From Kuschelorhynchus macadamiae (Eukaryota > Arthropoda > Insecta > Coleoptera > Curculionidae): 64,000 nucleotides of DNA. The stretch lies in NCBI GenBank assembly GCA_030620095.1, contig JAUTXW010000137.1:62001-126000 (forward strand), in the 5' to 3' direction. How positions within the stretch are numbered: position 1 is the first letter of the stretch; every line of letters starts with the position of its first letter. Made by a program: the position numbers and the translations under genes. The notes beneath the pieces are model-generated. The model saw only the letters and a list, made by a program, of their open reading frames with translations. It was not told the origin of the DNA and did not search any database. Shown here piece by piece: positions 13,109-25,039 of this stretch.

Positions 13109-15810
13109 ATCCGATATTTGTAACTGATGAATCATTAATTAAAGAATTCGGCACTGCTCCTATGGGTAATATCTCAGATCATTGTTTAGTATACTCTTAT
13201 TGGAAAATAGAAAAACCTCCTGTTCAGCCGATGATTATTATTGCTTATCGTAATTTTGACAATTTTGACGTAAACTCATTTCTTCATGACTTTCTTTTGC
13301 TTCAATAGAATGATATATTTTACGAAAACAATATAAATAATAAAATAAATCTTTTTAATAACCTTTTTCTCCCACTTTTTGACAACCATGCTCCATTCAA
13401 AACGGCCAGAATTACGCTATGCTTACCCTAGTCTAAGGCGCCTTGCCTAACACCAAGTCTTAAAATTTTTATGAAGCAAAGAGATCAGGCTTTATGGGAA
13501 TTTAAACGAGCCAGGACTGCTCCTGTCTGGGAAAATTATAAACGGTTAAGAAATTTTATTGTTTCGTTAGTAAGGCGGGAAAAGAAGAAATATTTAAATG
13601 AAGTTTGCGCGGAAGAAAATTTAAGAAAAACCAGGAGATCTTTAAAATCATTAAAGGTATACTCTGGTAAAGATTTTAGTATTCCAGATAATCTATCCGA
13701 TCCAAGATAAGTGAGATAGTAAGTAAGATTAGTGATTATTTTGCTGAATTTATTTCTGATTGCAATGTTCGAAAATTAATTTTTATCAAAGTAATATTTT
13801 TAATAATCAATTACATTTTTCTTCTAATATGACTAGTATTACAGAGATTCATAGAATAATTCACGAAATACGTACTAAAGCTGCTGGTGTTGACGGCATG
13901 AGCGTTAAAATGTTAAAAATGTGCAGTCCTTTCATAGACAAAAACATTACGCATATTATTAATTGTTGTATTGAGAGTAATTATTTTCCGGATCAGTGGA
14001 AAATTTCTATTGAAAAGCCTTTATCTAAAACCAAATATCCAATCAGTCTTAGCGATCTCAGGATAATCAGCATTTTGTTTCTTTCTAAAATTTTTGAAAC
14101 AATTTTATATAATCAATTGTTCCATTACTGTATTGTTAATATTATAATTCCGGAAAGTCAATGTGGCTTTAGAAAAGACTTTAGTACATCTGTTGCATTG
14201 GTTGATCTAACCGATGATATTATGACTGTTGTTGATAAGAAATTAAATACCGCGCTAGTCCTCCTTGATTTTTCAAAAGCTTTTGGTACTATTAATCACG
14301 AACTTTTGCTATCAAAATTAAAATAGTATGGTCTTGAGGAACCATCAGTTAATCTAATAAAGTCATATTTTTCTAATCGTTTTCAAAAAATTTTTTGTAA
14401 TAACACATTTTCAGATGAGGTTCAGATTTTGTCAGGTGTGCCTCAGGGTTGGATCCTTGGATCACTTCTTTTTATTATTTACACTTCAGATATTTTAAAA
14501 TCTTTAAAACAATGTAAAATTCAGGCGTACGCAGATGACACTCAAGTTTACTATCATTTTAGTCATGAAGACTACTTAGGCCGTATTCCGTTTCCAAACC
14601 TGGTTAACCAATCCAATTGACAGAAGTCTGACAGCGCTTTCTGAAAAACCGTTTGAAACTGGAACACCCGTCAAATAATTGACAGTTCAGACATTGGTTA
14701 CCCGACAACCAACAAAATTCATCGGTTGTTCTGGCGACACTGTTGACAGTTATTTTCAGGAACCGTGTTCCGTAAATAACCGACTTTTTAGATAACTGAT
14801 GAATACAGAACACGAAACCGAAACCAAGATTGGAAACGGCATACGGCCTTAAATGCATCAAATATAATAAATGTAGATTTAAATATATTAAAAAAAGCTT
14901 TCTTTTGAACACAACTTAAAATTAAACCCTTCAAAATCAATTTTAATTCTTTTTGGTCCAAAAAACCACAGAGATTTCTTATGCCAAAATCTTAATATTA
15001 ATCTTGATAGTGTCAGACTTCCTGTAGTTGCGTCTGCTCGTAACTTGGGAATTGTATTGGATTCAGAGTTACGGTTTAGGGAATACATAAAAATATTAAT
15101 TCAACAGTCATATCTGCCTCTAAAGGTACTGTATAATAGTCGTCAAGTCCTTAGTCGTTCCTTGCCTAATCGAATTTAATTATTGCGATTTTGTTTATGG
15201 TTCTTGTCTGGATATGGCAGACAAGAATCGGATTCAAAATGTTCAAAATATATGTTCGCGCCTTATTTTGGAACTAAGAAAATTTAACCATATTTTACAT
15301 ACTTTTAAAGAGCTAGGTTGGCTTAAAATGGATAATCGTAGAACTCTACATTTAGGCAACTTTTTAATAAAAAAATTTAAAAACCTTACCTTTAACTCAT
15401 TACCCTGTAAACTAACGTTGTAAAAAGATATAAAATTCAAAACTCTATTTAAAAAATATCTTTCTAATATTCAAAACTCTATTTAAAATTAGAATAATTA
15501 TATTTGAATTACTATTATTTTTATTTTCAGTTCTTCATATCTGTTTTTTTTTCTTGTTTCTCCAATGTGACGGGTACGCACATGACCCCTAATACTCGTA
15601 GCTTTTTTATGTATTTTTATATAATTATTTGCTTTGTTGGTTTAGTTTGTATTAATAATTTAAATGTATATCCAGCCAAACGGGGAGTAGCCTATTTGGC
15701 TAAACTGCGCCCTGTTTTTACCTGGAAGTTTTTTTTTATTGTAATTTTAAACAGATATTGTAAATAATGCAATAAAAGTCATTTATTATTATTATTATTA
15801 CTATTATTAA
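13105..15810 (+). pseudogene. Jockey-type non-LTR retrotransposon relic (endonuclease tail, reverse transcriptase, 3' end)
   Basis: Encodes the end of an apurinic-type endonuclease (PMGNISDHCLVYSYW with the SDH motif, about 13150-13205), then a linker, then a reverse transcriptase. Visible RT motifs, in order: AGVDGMSVKMLK (13880s), DLRIISILFLSKIFE (14050s), QCGFRKD (14160), VLLDFSKAFGTINHELLL with the motif A Asp (14255-14315), SGVPQGWILGSLLF (14430s) and the catalytic YADDTQVYY (14528-14554). After the MITE at 14579-14848 the frame resumes with SFEHNLKLNPSKSI and later ADKNRIQNVQN and FKELGWLKMDNRRTLH (to 15420). In-frame stops (e.g. 14324) and frameshifts kill it. The 3' end has AATAAA-like and (TTA)n sequence at 15783-15806. 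Its 5' end is truncated. It splits a fold-back array. Confidence 0.9.
14579..14848. mobile_element. Harbinger-like MITE nested in the jockey reverse transcriptase
   Basis: 270 bp with inverted termini starting GGCCGTATTCCGTTTCCAAA (left). The right end reads the same inverted with few differences, about 25 of 28 bases including the flanking A. It is flanked by TTA on both sides (14576-14578 and 14849-14851), the 3-bp target duplication typical of PIF/Harbinger. Removing the element and one TTA rejoins the RT frame exactly across the insertion point (HEDYL to NASNI). It has no coding capacity. Confidence 0.85.
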
Positions 15811-15811
15811 A

Positions 15812-17510
15812 AAAAAATCACCCTCTTAGATTTTGGGCTGTCTTTGTTTCAGGGTCCCTAGATACCGAAAAACATGTTTTCTCAATTCCATCAGTTTATC
15901 TGTCGGTCTGTCTGTCTGTTCGTGGCATTGCTAAAAAACTACTTACTCGATTGACTTCGAATTTTGATCAAGACTTGAGGGTCATATGAGGATAATCCGG
16001 TAACATTTTGTTAAACATTCAATATGCCGGGACAAAATGGCGGCCGAGTAAAATGTTAAAAAAAATATTACTAAAAACTGATTATCCAATTTACTTCAAA
16101 TTTTGCACAAAAATCAAGTATTACGTACAAATCAACTGGTAAAATTTTGGTACGAATACAAAATGGTGAAACAAAATGGCGACTTAATAATTAAATATTT
16201 AAATATCAGTTTAAAAAACTATTTATATTAAATCGATTTAAAATTTTGTGTAAGAATTGCATATGATATAGAGAAGAATTGGTAAAATTTTGATAAGAAT
16301 TCAAGGTAGCAGAACAAAAAACAAAATGGGGGCCAAAAAAATGTTTGTTGTGAAAAAAATCACCCCCCATATTTTACATATCTTCACGTTTTTAGGTCCC
16401 TGGATCCAAAAAAAAAACTACTCAGATTGACGTCAAATTTTGGTCAAAAATTAAGGGTTTACCTCGAATTTTGCTCATAATTAAGAGTTACACAGAACTG
16501 CACTGGTAACATTTTGGTACGAAACCAACAAAATGGCCACCTAATGAAATATTTAAAAATCAGCCTGAAAACGTACGTATTAGATTGATTTCAAATTTTG
16601 TGCGATATAGAGATAAAACGGTAAAATTGTGAATTTACAATTGTGCAACAACATGGGGGACAAATAAAAGTTTAAAAATTCGACGTAAAAAAATCTTCTT
16701 ATTCAATATACTTCAACATTCGCACAAATATTAAATGCGATATAGGGATAAACTGGTACGAATTCAACATGAAGGAAGAAAATAGTGGTCTTAAAAAAAA
16801 TCAGTGTAAAAACTAATTATTCTGTTTATTTTAAATTGTGTCCAAAAATCAACTGTTGCACAGGTAGATTTTTTCTTAGTTTAACCGGGATTAGACGAAA
16901 TTTCAGTCTGATTTTTTTAAATCTTTTATTAGTGCGCTATTTTGTTTGGCCATCTTGGATTCGTACTAAATTCAGTTCTATGTAATACTTCATTCTGTGC
17001 AAAATTTGAGGTAAATTGGATAATTAGTTTTTAATAATATTTTTTAACACTTCAGTAAGCCGCCATTTTGTTCCGCTGTTTTGTTATTTTATGAAAATTG
17101 TACCATGTTATCTTTATATCCCTTAATTTTCAGTCAATCGGGTAAGTAGTTTTTTTTAGTTATACCGCAAGCTGACAGATAGGCCGACGGAATTGAGAAA
17201 AACATGTTTTTGATGAAGATATGTAAAGAAGGATCACTTTGATGAAGATACGTGAAGAAGGCCACTGATCAAATTTGGCTGCCATTTTGTTTATCCACCT
17301 TGATTTCGTACCACAATTTTACCAGTTCATCTCTATATGATACTAAGTTTTTGCACAAAATTTTAAATCAATTTAATAAGTAGTTTTCTAGACTAGACTT
17401 TTAAAATATTTTATTAGGACCGCCATTTTGTTTTGTTTTGTTACATTAGATTCCCACCAAAATTTCAACACTGTTTGATATCTAGATACTAAAAGTGTTT
17501 GCTACTAATT
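15812..17510. repeat. Fold-back family array with both orientations
   Basis: Plus-orientation header and modules from 15812, a second header at about 16350-16400 (TCACCCCCCATATTTTAC), then modules to about 16840. From about 16900 the modules are inverted and end in an inverted header near 17160-17215, followed by another inverted stretch to 17510. A 29-bp tandem repeat (GATGAAGATAYGTRAAGAAGG) sits at 17212-17270. The small ORFs are repeat sequence. Confidence 0.75.
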
Positions 17511-17514
17511 ATTA

Positions 17515-19290
17515 TTATTTACTAATATTTTTTTCGAAATTTATTTCAGAATGGTCAAAAGAAACTCAAGAACATTCGTTAAGTCTTATTTACCCCAAGA
17601 ATTAATACGATATAGAATTTTCTCGGGAATGACGTACAAAACGGCCTTCAAATAAGTTTATTTAACATCTTTTTTAAAAAATCCTATTGATTCCGCTTTA
17701 ATTCCAATTTCTACAGCAAAATATCGCTTTAATCCGCCTACGCAAAAAAATAGGCAGCCCTCCACACTCCTGGCCATTTACCTTGAGCCGAAATCGTTCT
17801 TATCTAGCCTCGTCGACTGTACCTCATTCAGAGGATATCAGTACAGTATATCTCAATATTCGTTAATAGCGTTAAATTCAGGTCAAGCGATCCTTACCTC
17901 GAGGCTAGTTCGTTGACTCTTTGTAGCCATTACTTGTCGGGGACTCAAAAAATAGCCTCTCACCCGGGCTCGTCTACAATCGAGGTCAGCTGACACCTTT
18001 CTAGAGACTAGGGCAATGCCTCCTGTGATTTTGAGGTCGCAGCGCCTACTATGAAATGTTACTTGCCGATAAACGGCTGGTGAAATATATCTCCATCTCT
18101 TTTGTAGGTATGAGGGATCCACAATATTCTCTTTGTTGAGTGTGTCGTAAGTTGAAAGGCTATTTTTATAGAACCAATGTCAGTTTATCTCGGCCTGCTG
18201 GGATATTTCCTTGCTTACTGTATGGCGAGCTTCATAATGTGAGCAGTAATTTTCCGTCGAAGACTTAAATTTAACCTTACTTTTACATTAGCTGCATGGG
18301 AATAAAAAAAGAAAATCGACGAATAAATAAAGTAATGAATACGTAGTGAGTTAAATTGAAGCATCAAGGTCACGATTATTAGTAAATAACGTAATTTTTG
18401 TTTACGCAAAATATAGCCATCTAGGTTAGTGGTATAATGGGTACGAATCGGTACCGCACTCGCAAAATATATTTTAATGTGATGTGTGGTAAGATCCTTG
18501 TTTTGTTAACTGTTGGGAAAACTTAAAAGTAGTTAGCGACTTGGATATCAAGCAAGAAGTTTAGGTCTGATTCCCCGTTGAATTTTAAAGAACGCATTTT
18601 TTTTTAATCTTATCCCTCCGCTTGCCGAGTCTTAGTTGAAATATTTTTTTTTTGTTGTTGGTATAAAAAAATGTGTTTTACAAAGCGGATTGCATATACA
18701 TATTTATATATAATATATATTTATATATAATATATATTTATATATATTATATAGGCAAAAGACTCGGCAAGCGGATGTTTAAGAATAAAAAATGTGCCGA
18801 CAGAACACTTATGAAGGTCGAATCGGTCCCAGAGTTATTTAATAAGTTAAACTAGAAAAACGTTTTTTTACTAAACTTTAAGTAATTAATTGTTATCGAC
18901 TAAATTTCTAACTAAAACACTGTTTACAATAAACTGATTATGTTAAATTAATAATACAAATTCCGGTAAGAATCTGCCATGTTTTTCAGAGCAGGGCAAA
19001 ACAATGAGTGCCGATTCAGCGTTCCCATTCCCCGTCTCTCACATCTGCATACCCATGAAACAGTTTACTTCGTCTTTATGGATTTTCGGAAATGATAACA
19101 CTGAGGAATGCATTGTTAAATGGTGTACATACACAATAAATATAACAATTTTATGAGAGTAATACTTAATAACACTCAACAATAAACGAATGAACATAAA
19201 TGTAATAACTTGTGTTTTCATTCGCAACTACAGTTTACGCATGACTAACTAAAACTATAAGTCTCTTAGGTTAATTGACTCTTACGCAGA
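17515..19290. other. No gene recognised
   Basis: A GC-richer patch at 17800-18120 gives a 79-codon minus ORF (18122-17883) with no known motif. Part of the patch resembles 2010-2040. A TA-rich imperfect repeat lies at 18690-18755. Otherwise featureless. Confidence 0.35.
18690..18755. repeat. AT-rich imperfect tandem repeat
   Basis: Repeats of a TATTTATATATAATATA unit, about 18-20 bp, roughly three copies. Confidence 0.7.
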
Positions 19291-19334
19291 ACAGAATTCC
19301 AGCCACCGGACAAGGAAACCGTATATGAAGTTTC

Positions 19335-19690
19335 CTTCACCTTATCATTCCTGAGATGTCCCTTACTTCATACTGGTAACATTCTAACAACTAGGAAATC
19401 TTAAAGGACCTCGCCACTTTGGCATTAACTGGCACCGGTTGATCGGAAGACTTAACTTTTAGTAAAACCAAGTCGCCAACTTGAAAAATGATTGGGGCCT
19501 GAAACTAGGGGTAATTTTCGCACAATATTTCACACAAAGTAAGATTTATTGGCATCATCCTTAATTTTAAGTAGATAAAACTTGTCCGGATATACGTCCT
19601 AATCAAACTTGTTTTGGAGTTACCCCTATAACGTGATTAGTAGTTGTCAAAGGCTGTTTAATATTTGGCTAAATTGGCAGGGCTTAGCTA
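19335..19690 (-). pseudogene. gypsy-type LTR retrotransposon, integrase C-terminal fragment
   Basis: Read on the minus strand, about 19690-19335. Visible pieces in order are a GVTPKQV-like block, an FQVGDLVLLKVK block (the conserved integrase C-terminal fold of Ty3/gypsy elements), KVARSFKIS and YQYEVRDISGMI. In-frame stops interrupt it, for example after KIS. No protease, reverse transcriptase or LTR pair is seen nearby, so only the 3' end of pol survives. Call by motif; clade uncertain. Confidence 0.65.
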
Positions 19691-20108
19691 TTTCCGAGGT
19701 TTCTACTAAAAAATTCTTTTTATTATTTAACTTCTTCCCTACTATATTTTTATTAGGATGTCATAGTTAATTGCATTGCATTGATATCCAATGTCACGGT
19801 TAATAAAATATAGAAACGAACTTATATAACAAAAAGAAAAAATACTTCTTCAAAACGTTTCTTCGGTGTCGATGATCTCGATTTCAAACGTTCACTTTCT
19901 TCGTCCGTATAAACACAGCTTTCAATTTCTTCACAGTGGCGCTTTCTTTCAATGTGCCGGTTTTTTGTTTCGTTTATTACTTTAGATTCTAGCTTTTTTT
20001 AATTATTCAAGCTTCAGAATGAATTTATTATTGTTGTTTTGTTTTGGCAATTAAAGTGGAACCCAGTGATCGATAATATCTTATTAGATGTTTGGTGGAA
20101 CCAGGAAC

Positions 20109-20647
20109 CAGGGATGTAGACAGAAAATTCATTTTGCGGAGGCCAATTAGGGGCACAAATAGTTCTAGAGGGGCCTATATACAGGGTCTGTCATTAGTAA
20201 GTCAAAGTAGCATACTTTCCTACTAAAGGTTTTTTTATATTAATGATGGATCCTGTAACAAATTTTCTACATTTATTTTAGGTTCTGAAGATTCATGTTT
20301 TTTCACTTTTATTTAATGTACAATTGTGGAAATATTACTAAAACTAATAAAAAATAAACATACCGTTAACTAAAAAATACAAAAAAAAACTCGAAAAAAA
20401 TGAGAAATAAAATAGCTAACTTTGTTTGTCAAAAATGAGAAAGTTTGTTTATATTTTCATTGTTTTAATTAAGTAAGAGTCAGCATATATTTGGGATTCT
20501 TACTAATAGAGATATTTTGTGTTGTTGTGGTTTGAGTATTTTATTTCGTTAAAAATATTGCGCTTGTATGATTTATTTAGACAGGCTAATAGGGAGCTAC
20601 AGGATAAAAAGGGAGGGCCGTGCCCCCCCTCCCTTTCTACGTCCCTG
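20109..20647. mobile_element. hAT-like non-autonomous element
   Basis: Ends are CAGGGATGTAGA on the left and TCTACGTCCCTG on the right, imperfect inverted repeats. GGTGGAAC follows the right end at 20648 and also lies just upstream of the left end (about 20092), separated by a 7-bp partial duplication CAGGAAC. That is consistent with an 8-bp hAT target duplication. The overlapping ORFs at 20503-20815 are incidental. No transposase. Confidence 0.55.
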
Positions 20648-20649
20648 GG

Positions 20650-22490
20650 TGGAACTAAACGAAATGTATTTTTATTTTGTGACAATGACACGTCCGTAGT
20701 AGTGCAGTCATTATTTATATTCCAAAAAAACTCACACAAGAAAGGGAATGTTTGCCCATGTTCTTTTGAACCTTCTGAAATAATCTCGGTTATCGTGTAC
20801 AGAAAAAAATCTTAGGTATCTAATTTTCTACAGTTTTTTATTAGATATATTTTTTCACTTAGACAACTCTAGAGTCACAAAATTGTTTGCTCGCTTAACT
20901 CCATTAAAAAGGACAAACGGTTAGGTCGAGAAATAGTATTCCATTCTTTTTGAAAATATTTTTAACAGACATCTTAAAAAATCGGTAAATTCTCCTTTAC
21001 CCATCAATTCCCCTGTACTCAACTATGTACATATAATTTGTGGTAACTATACAAATTCCATAGCCCGTAATTTATTTTTTTTTAATTTAATATTAAATAT
21101 ATAGATTCATAAAAATATACGAGGGAAGTTAGGCGAATTTACCGTTTTTTTTTATTTATTATTATTATTTTATTTATATAACTTTACTTACATAGTCTAT
21201 AAAAAATAAATTATATCATTTAATATTTACCTTTTTAAAAAAAGGTTTTATTCCAAGAAATTCAATTTTACAGAATAATTAAACATTGTGTTAGGCCGCC
21301 ATTTTGTTTTATCATTCAGGATTTGCACTAAAATTTTACCGGTTTATCCCTGTACAAAAATATGTTTACGTTGAAAAAACCGAATTAATGATCGAGCGAA
21401 TATGAAAAACTACGCAAGTTTTTATTTCATCATCATTTCATCATAGGTGTGCCAAGACCCTGGTATCAACAAATCCAGGCATTAGCATTTTTATAAAAAT
21501 CTCAACAAACGACCGCTTTCTACTACCTATAATGAACCTAACAAGCGTTCATAATTTTTGCCCATACACATAGACTGGAATGCGTTCTAGATTCTATACG
21601 GCTTCTATATTGCAAAATGGACAAATGTGCATATAATTAAGACCTTTCCTTGTCGGGCTGTCGCACAAACATTTTTTTTTCGGACGCCCTATGTGTATGT
21701 TATTATCTGTTTCGCAATGAGTTACATATAGGTAACATGCAACCCGTGAGCACCTTTGCATTTCTACGTTAGATGAAAAAATGTACTGCCTACTAGATTT
21801 GTTTCTTTTATGGAGCGCCGTAGCGTGAAGTTGTATTACTGCAGTAATTATAATCATCATTCATGTTAATTAGTGTATTTATAGGAACTGTTTTTAATGT
21901 CTTATAAAAACATCATATATCTTTGTTACAACCTGGATTCAGAGAATTAAGTTGGTCTTTAGTTTTCTGCTGGAATAACCAAAATGCAGAAATATTTACG
22001 AACTTTAAGTTGCCTATATAAGTACCAGAAAAAGGAGTAATATAGTCGAGCTAGAAACTTAGGTTAACACTATTTTCAGAAAGAAAAAATTAGAAAGATC
22101 CTTTGGAGAACATTTAGATTCCAGCTTCCAGCCAACAATTATTGAATGTATATATAGAGAAATTACACATTAAGTAGTTATATGTAACAAATAGTTTTCT
22201 TGTTTCTTGCCTTGTCAGAAGAAAAATATTTAAAAAATCTGCAATATATAAAAAGGGGTTTTCGGCATTTTTTTATGCCCTACATTTTATTTGCAAAATA
22301 TATTATTATATTAGAAATGAAAACACAATTTCAAAAATAAATAAAAATAAAATCTTCTGATCGATATTTTTATTTGAAAACATTTTCCATTACGATAGAA
22401 CAATATAGATATTTATTAATCGGATTTATTATTTAGATGAACTGTTAACAATAAATTGTAGAAGTAATTATTCATTCATATTTTACACCT
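20650..22490. other. No gene recognised
   Basis: Contains an inverted fold-back module at 21285-21370 (GGCCGCCATTTTG). The 88-codon minus ORF at 21594-21860 has scattered cysteines but no nameable domain. The rest is AT-rich and featureless. Confidence 0.35.
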
Positions 22491-22494
22491 TTTA

Positions 22495-22690
22495 TACAAG
22501 ATAGCAACAAGGTTTCTCCACGACCAAATACGTGCAGTCGGTGTCATTGCGGGTTGCATAAGGCTTGCGCTGGCCCATATCCTTTGGCCTCGTCAGGTGA
22601 ACGAACCAGTAACCTCTGTTTCGTATGCCCTTTCCAATCTGGTGACCTTCTACTTGTATACCAGGTTAAGCGAAACTGCCGTCAATAAAA
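22495..22690. other. GC-rich island open in several frames; possible exon
   Basis: About 190 bp of markedly higher GC than its surroundings. One plus frame reads CSRCHCGLHKAC ... NLCFVC, a Cys/His spacing reminiscent of a half PHD finger. Another plus frame is open for about 100 codons across it. The minus frame reads RGYWFVHLTRPKDMGQRK ... NDTDCTYLVVEK and ends TAA at 22492, 57 codons. With so many open frames the coding strand cannot be decided by eye. It could be a host exon or a transposon scrap. Confidence 0.25.
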
Positions 22691-23380
22691 TGAGAAACGT
22701 ACAAAAATGTGTTTTAGAAAGAATCAAAATAAGTTTTTTGTGGTATTTTTATGAAACATATACTATGCTTTAATAAATATGCAGGTCTGATTATTTGTAA
22801 AACTTATGTCTAAGGTTATAAGTGCAAGAGTGCTTACTCACTGCTATGGCAGAAGAGTGAGAACTTTGCCTTTGTCCTGATTTTACCTATGACAGAATTA
22901 TTATTATTATTAACATAGAAGCATCATTAAATGTTGGTGTACATTACCTATACAAATATCAAAAGGAGTAGTTGGGTTAAGTAAAAATTTCCGCACCAAA
23001 TGGTCCAATTAAATCTAAAATGACTGCTTCCTGGAGGGCTATGTCTTTATGGAGTCTTATTTTTACCATATTGCTTTCTACCAAAGTCTAGGGTATATTA
23101 AACTCGTTGATGACACGATAACGGGTAGACAAGTAACATTTTGACCCTGTTCATTGTCAAATCTGTTTGATCTCTATGACCAGTTCTGCATACTTAAGCC
23201 CGCTACTCACTATTTGTTCATTCGTCCATTCGTTAGTTCGTCCGGAACCCTTCGTTCATCCGTGCGATTCTTTCTTGTGTTGAAAATGCACAAAAAAATG
23301 AAATTGAAGTTTTATACCGTACACCAAATTTTTAACAGGCTGTAATGCAAAACTGTGTGACCTATATTAAAATGATTTGC
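22690..23380. other. No gene seen
   Basis: AT-rich with a short run of TTCGTYC-like octamers at 23218-23250. Nothing else is recognised. Confidence 0.4.
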
Positions 23381-23384
23381 ACTT

Positions 23385-23580
23385 TTGATTCCCGTCAGTC
23401 TGTCGGTCTGTCTATCGTTGAGTCTGAAGGCGGTATAGCTAAAAAATTACTTATACAATTGACTTCAAATTTTGGTCAAAAATCAAGGGTAATAAGGAGG
23501 ACGAAAAGGTTACATTTTGGGAAGAATCCAATTGGGGGAACAAAACGGTGGCCTAATAAAATGTTTCGGTAAAATTCCAT
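23385..23580 (+). repeat. Fold-back family fragment
   Basis: Carries the GTCAGTCTGTCGGTCTGTC block, the TTGACTTCAAATTTTGGTCA module and the CGGTGGCCTAATAAAATG motif. The 75-codon ORF here is repeat sequence. Confidence 0.7.
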
Positions 23581-23608
23581 TTATTGGAATGTAAATAATA
23601 TGAAAAAT

Positions 23609-23650
<42 letters not shown>

Positions 23651-23694
23651 TATATAATTTCATTTGTTTTCTTGAACCGTTTTTGTCTAAACTG

Positions 23695-24196
23695 TAGAAC
23701 ATTTTGGGTTTATGTTCGAATTAAATTAAATTGTCATTTATTTGACGTTTCGCCCTGATATTTTGGCCATCTTCAGATTTTTTTTAATACTGCTAAGAAT
23801 ATAAAAAGTATTAAAGTTAATATTTAAAATTAATACATCTATAATATTTACAATTAAGAAAACAATGACTGACAACATTTATGAAACACACTGCATATAA
23901 AACACTGTTAAAACATACATACTATTTGGAATTCAATACTATTTCTATAAATATCACAAAAGTACATACCTTGAAATAAACAGCTATTTGTTATTAAAGC
24001 ATTTGTGCATCCTGTCGGAAATTATTGATGAACTAATATTGTTCGATACAAAACAGTTTTTTTTTTATTTTCACTAAGTAAGAACTGGAGTTTATTTTTG
24101 TTGTTTTTGTAGATACCATTTAAACGTGGAGTGATATCGTTATACAATTAAATTAAGGTGTCATGTTAATAAATTTATGTACATATGGCTCAAATC

Positions 24197-24289
<93 letters not shown>

Positions 24290-24390
24290 TTATATTTAAA
24301 AAAAATCTGAAGATGCCCAAAATATCAGGGCAAAACGTTAAATAAACGACAATTTAAGATTTTGGTATTTCATTCGAACCTAAATCCGAG
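23695..24390. mobile_element. Inverted pair of Penelope-type 3' ends around a TA-rich core
   Basis: The left arm at about 23695-23790 and the right arm at about 24294-24390 are inverted copies of roughly 90 bp. Read outward, each has CTGAAGATG.CC, AAAATATCAGGGC and AAACGT, then an AAATTGT..TTT..TTCGAA tail. This is the CUGANGA / stem / GAAAC pattern found at ends of Penelope-like elements. The core contains (TA)n at 24200-24290 and no ORF. Confidence 0.55.
24200..24290. repeat. Imperfect (TA)n microsatellite
   Basis: TA dinucleotides with two interruptions (ACATA near 24237 and TTAT near 24280). A shorter (TA)n array lies at 23612-23645. Confidence 0.95.
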
Positions 24391-24514
24391 AATTCTCTAT
24401 AATAAAATATTTCGAATGTCCCCATATTTTGTTACTAAAATTCGGAAGGACCTCCTATAATTCTGATAAACAAAATAAAAATATCAGGGCCATAAAAACT
24501 AGTTTGTCGTTTAA

Positions 24515-25026
24515 GGGAGAACTGCACGCAAAAAGTGAAAAATCAGCGACAAGGTCTAGTCAACTTCAAAGTAAGATGAAATGGTACCTACGTATTAGAA
24601 AAAACTTCCTGCGCGTCCGATTTCAAAAAAATGTGTTATGTATAGGCAATTTAAATTACATTTGGGTTAAAAATGGGTTCAGGCGCTGCAGAAATACAAA
24701 GACACGATTTCGTATTTCAAATTTTGCAGTTACGTAGACAAAGGATCAATGCAAGGCGGTAAAAACCCATTTTGTGGATAGAAAAATTATATGCGACGGC
24801 ATTTGCGTCAAAAAGTGGTAAAAAAATGGTCGAAAATGGACAAATCTACTTCTGTTTTTTAATTCTAGTTTTAATTTTTGTCATAAAAAATTGTATTTAG
24901 CGCCCAACTATACATATTCCCTAATTAAATCAGAATGAAGCTAATAAATATCTCTTACAGCTTTAACATAATATTGCAGCGGCGGAAGGCTTGCAAATGA
25001 TCCTAAATACTGCGTGCAGTTCTCCC
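24515..25026. mobile_element. MITE with TTAA target duplication
   Basis: 512 bp with perfect 16-bp inverted termini, GGGAGAACTGCACGCA on the left and its complement on the right, flanked by TTAA at 24511-24514 and 25027-25030. A TTAA target is used by piggyBac and Kolobok elements. The GGGAG terminus does not match the usual CCC start of piggyBac, so Kolobok or an unnamed group is possible. The ORF at 24429-24737 is incidental. Part of the right half recurs at 57410-57585. Confidence 0.75.
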
Positions 25027-25039
25027 TTAAGAGATCATG

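Noticed and set aside
17883..18122. 79-codon minus ORF in a GC-richer patch
   Set aside because: No start or splice context, no domain, and the patch composition alone explains its openness.
18424..18462. GTTAGTGGTATAATGG, resembling a tRNA A box
   Set aside because: No B box or cloverleaf pairing follows.
23345..23572. 75-codon ORF
   Set aside because: It is a fold-back module that happens to be open. The same modules elsewhere are full of stops.
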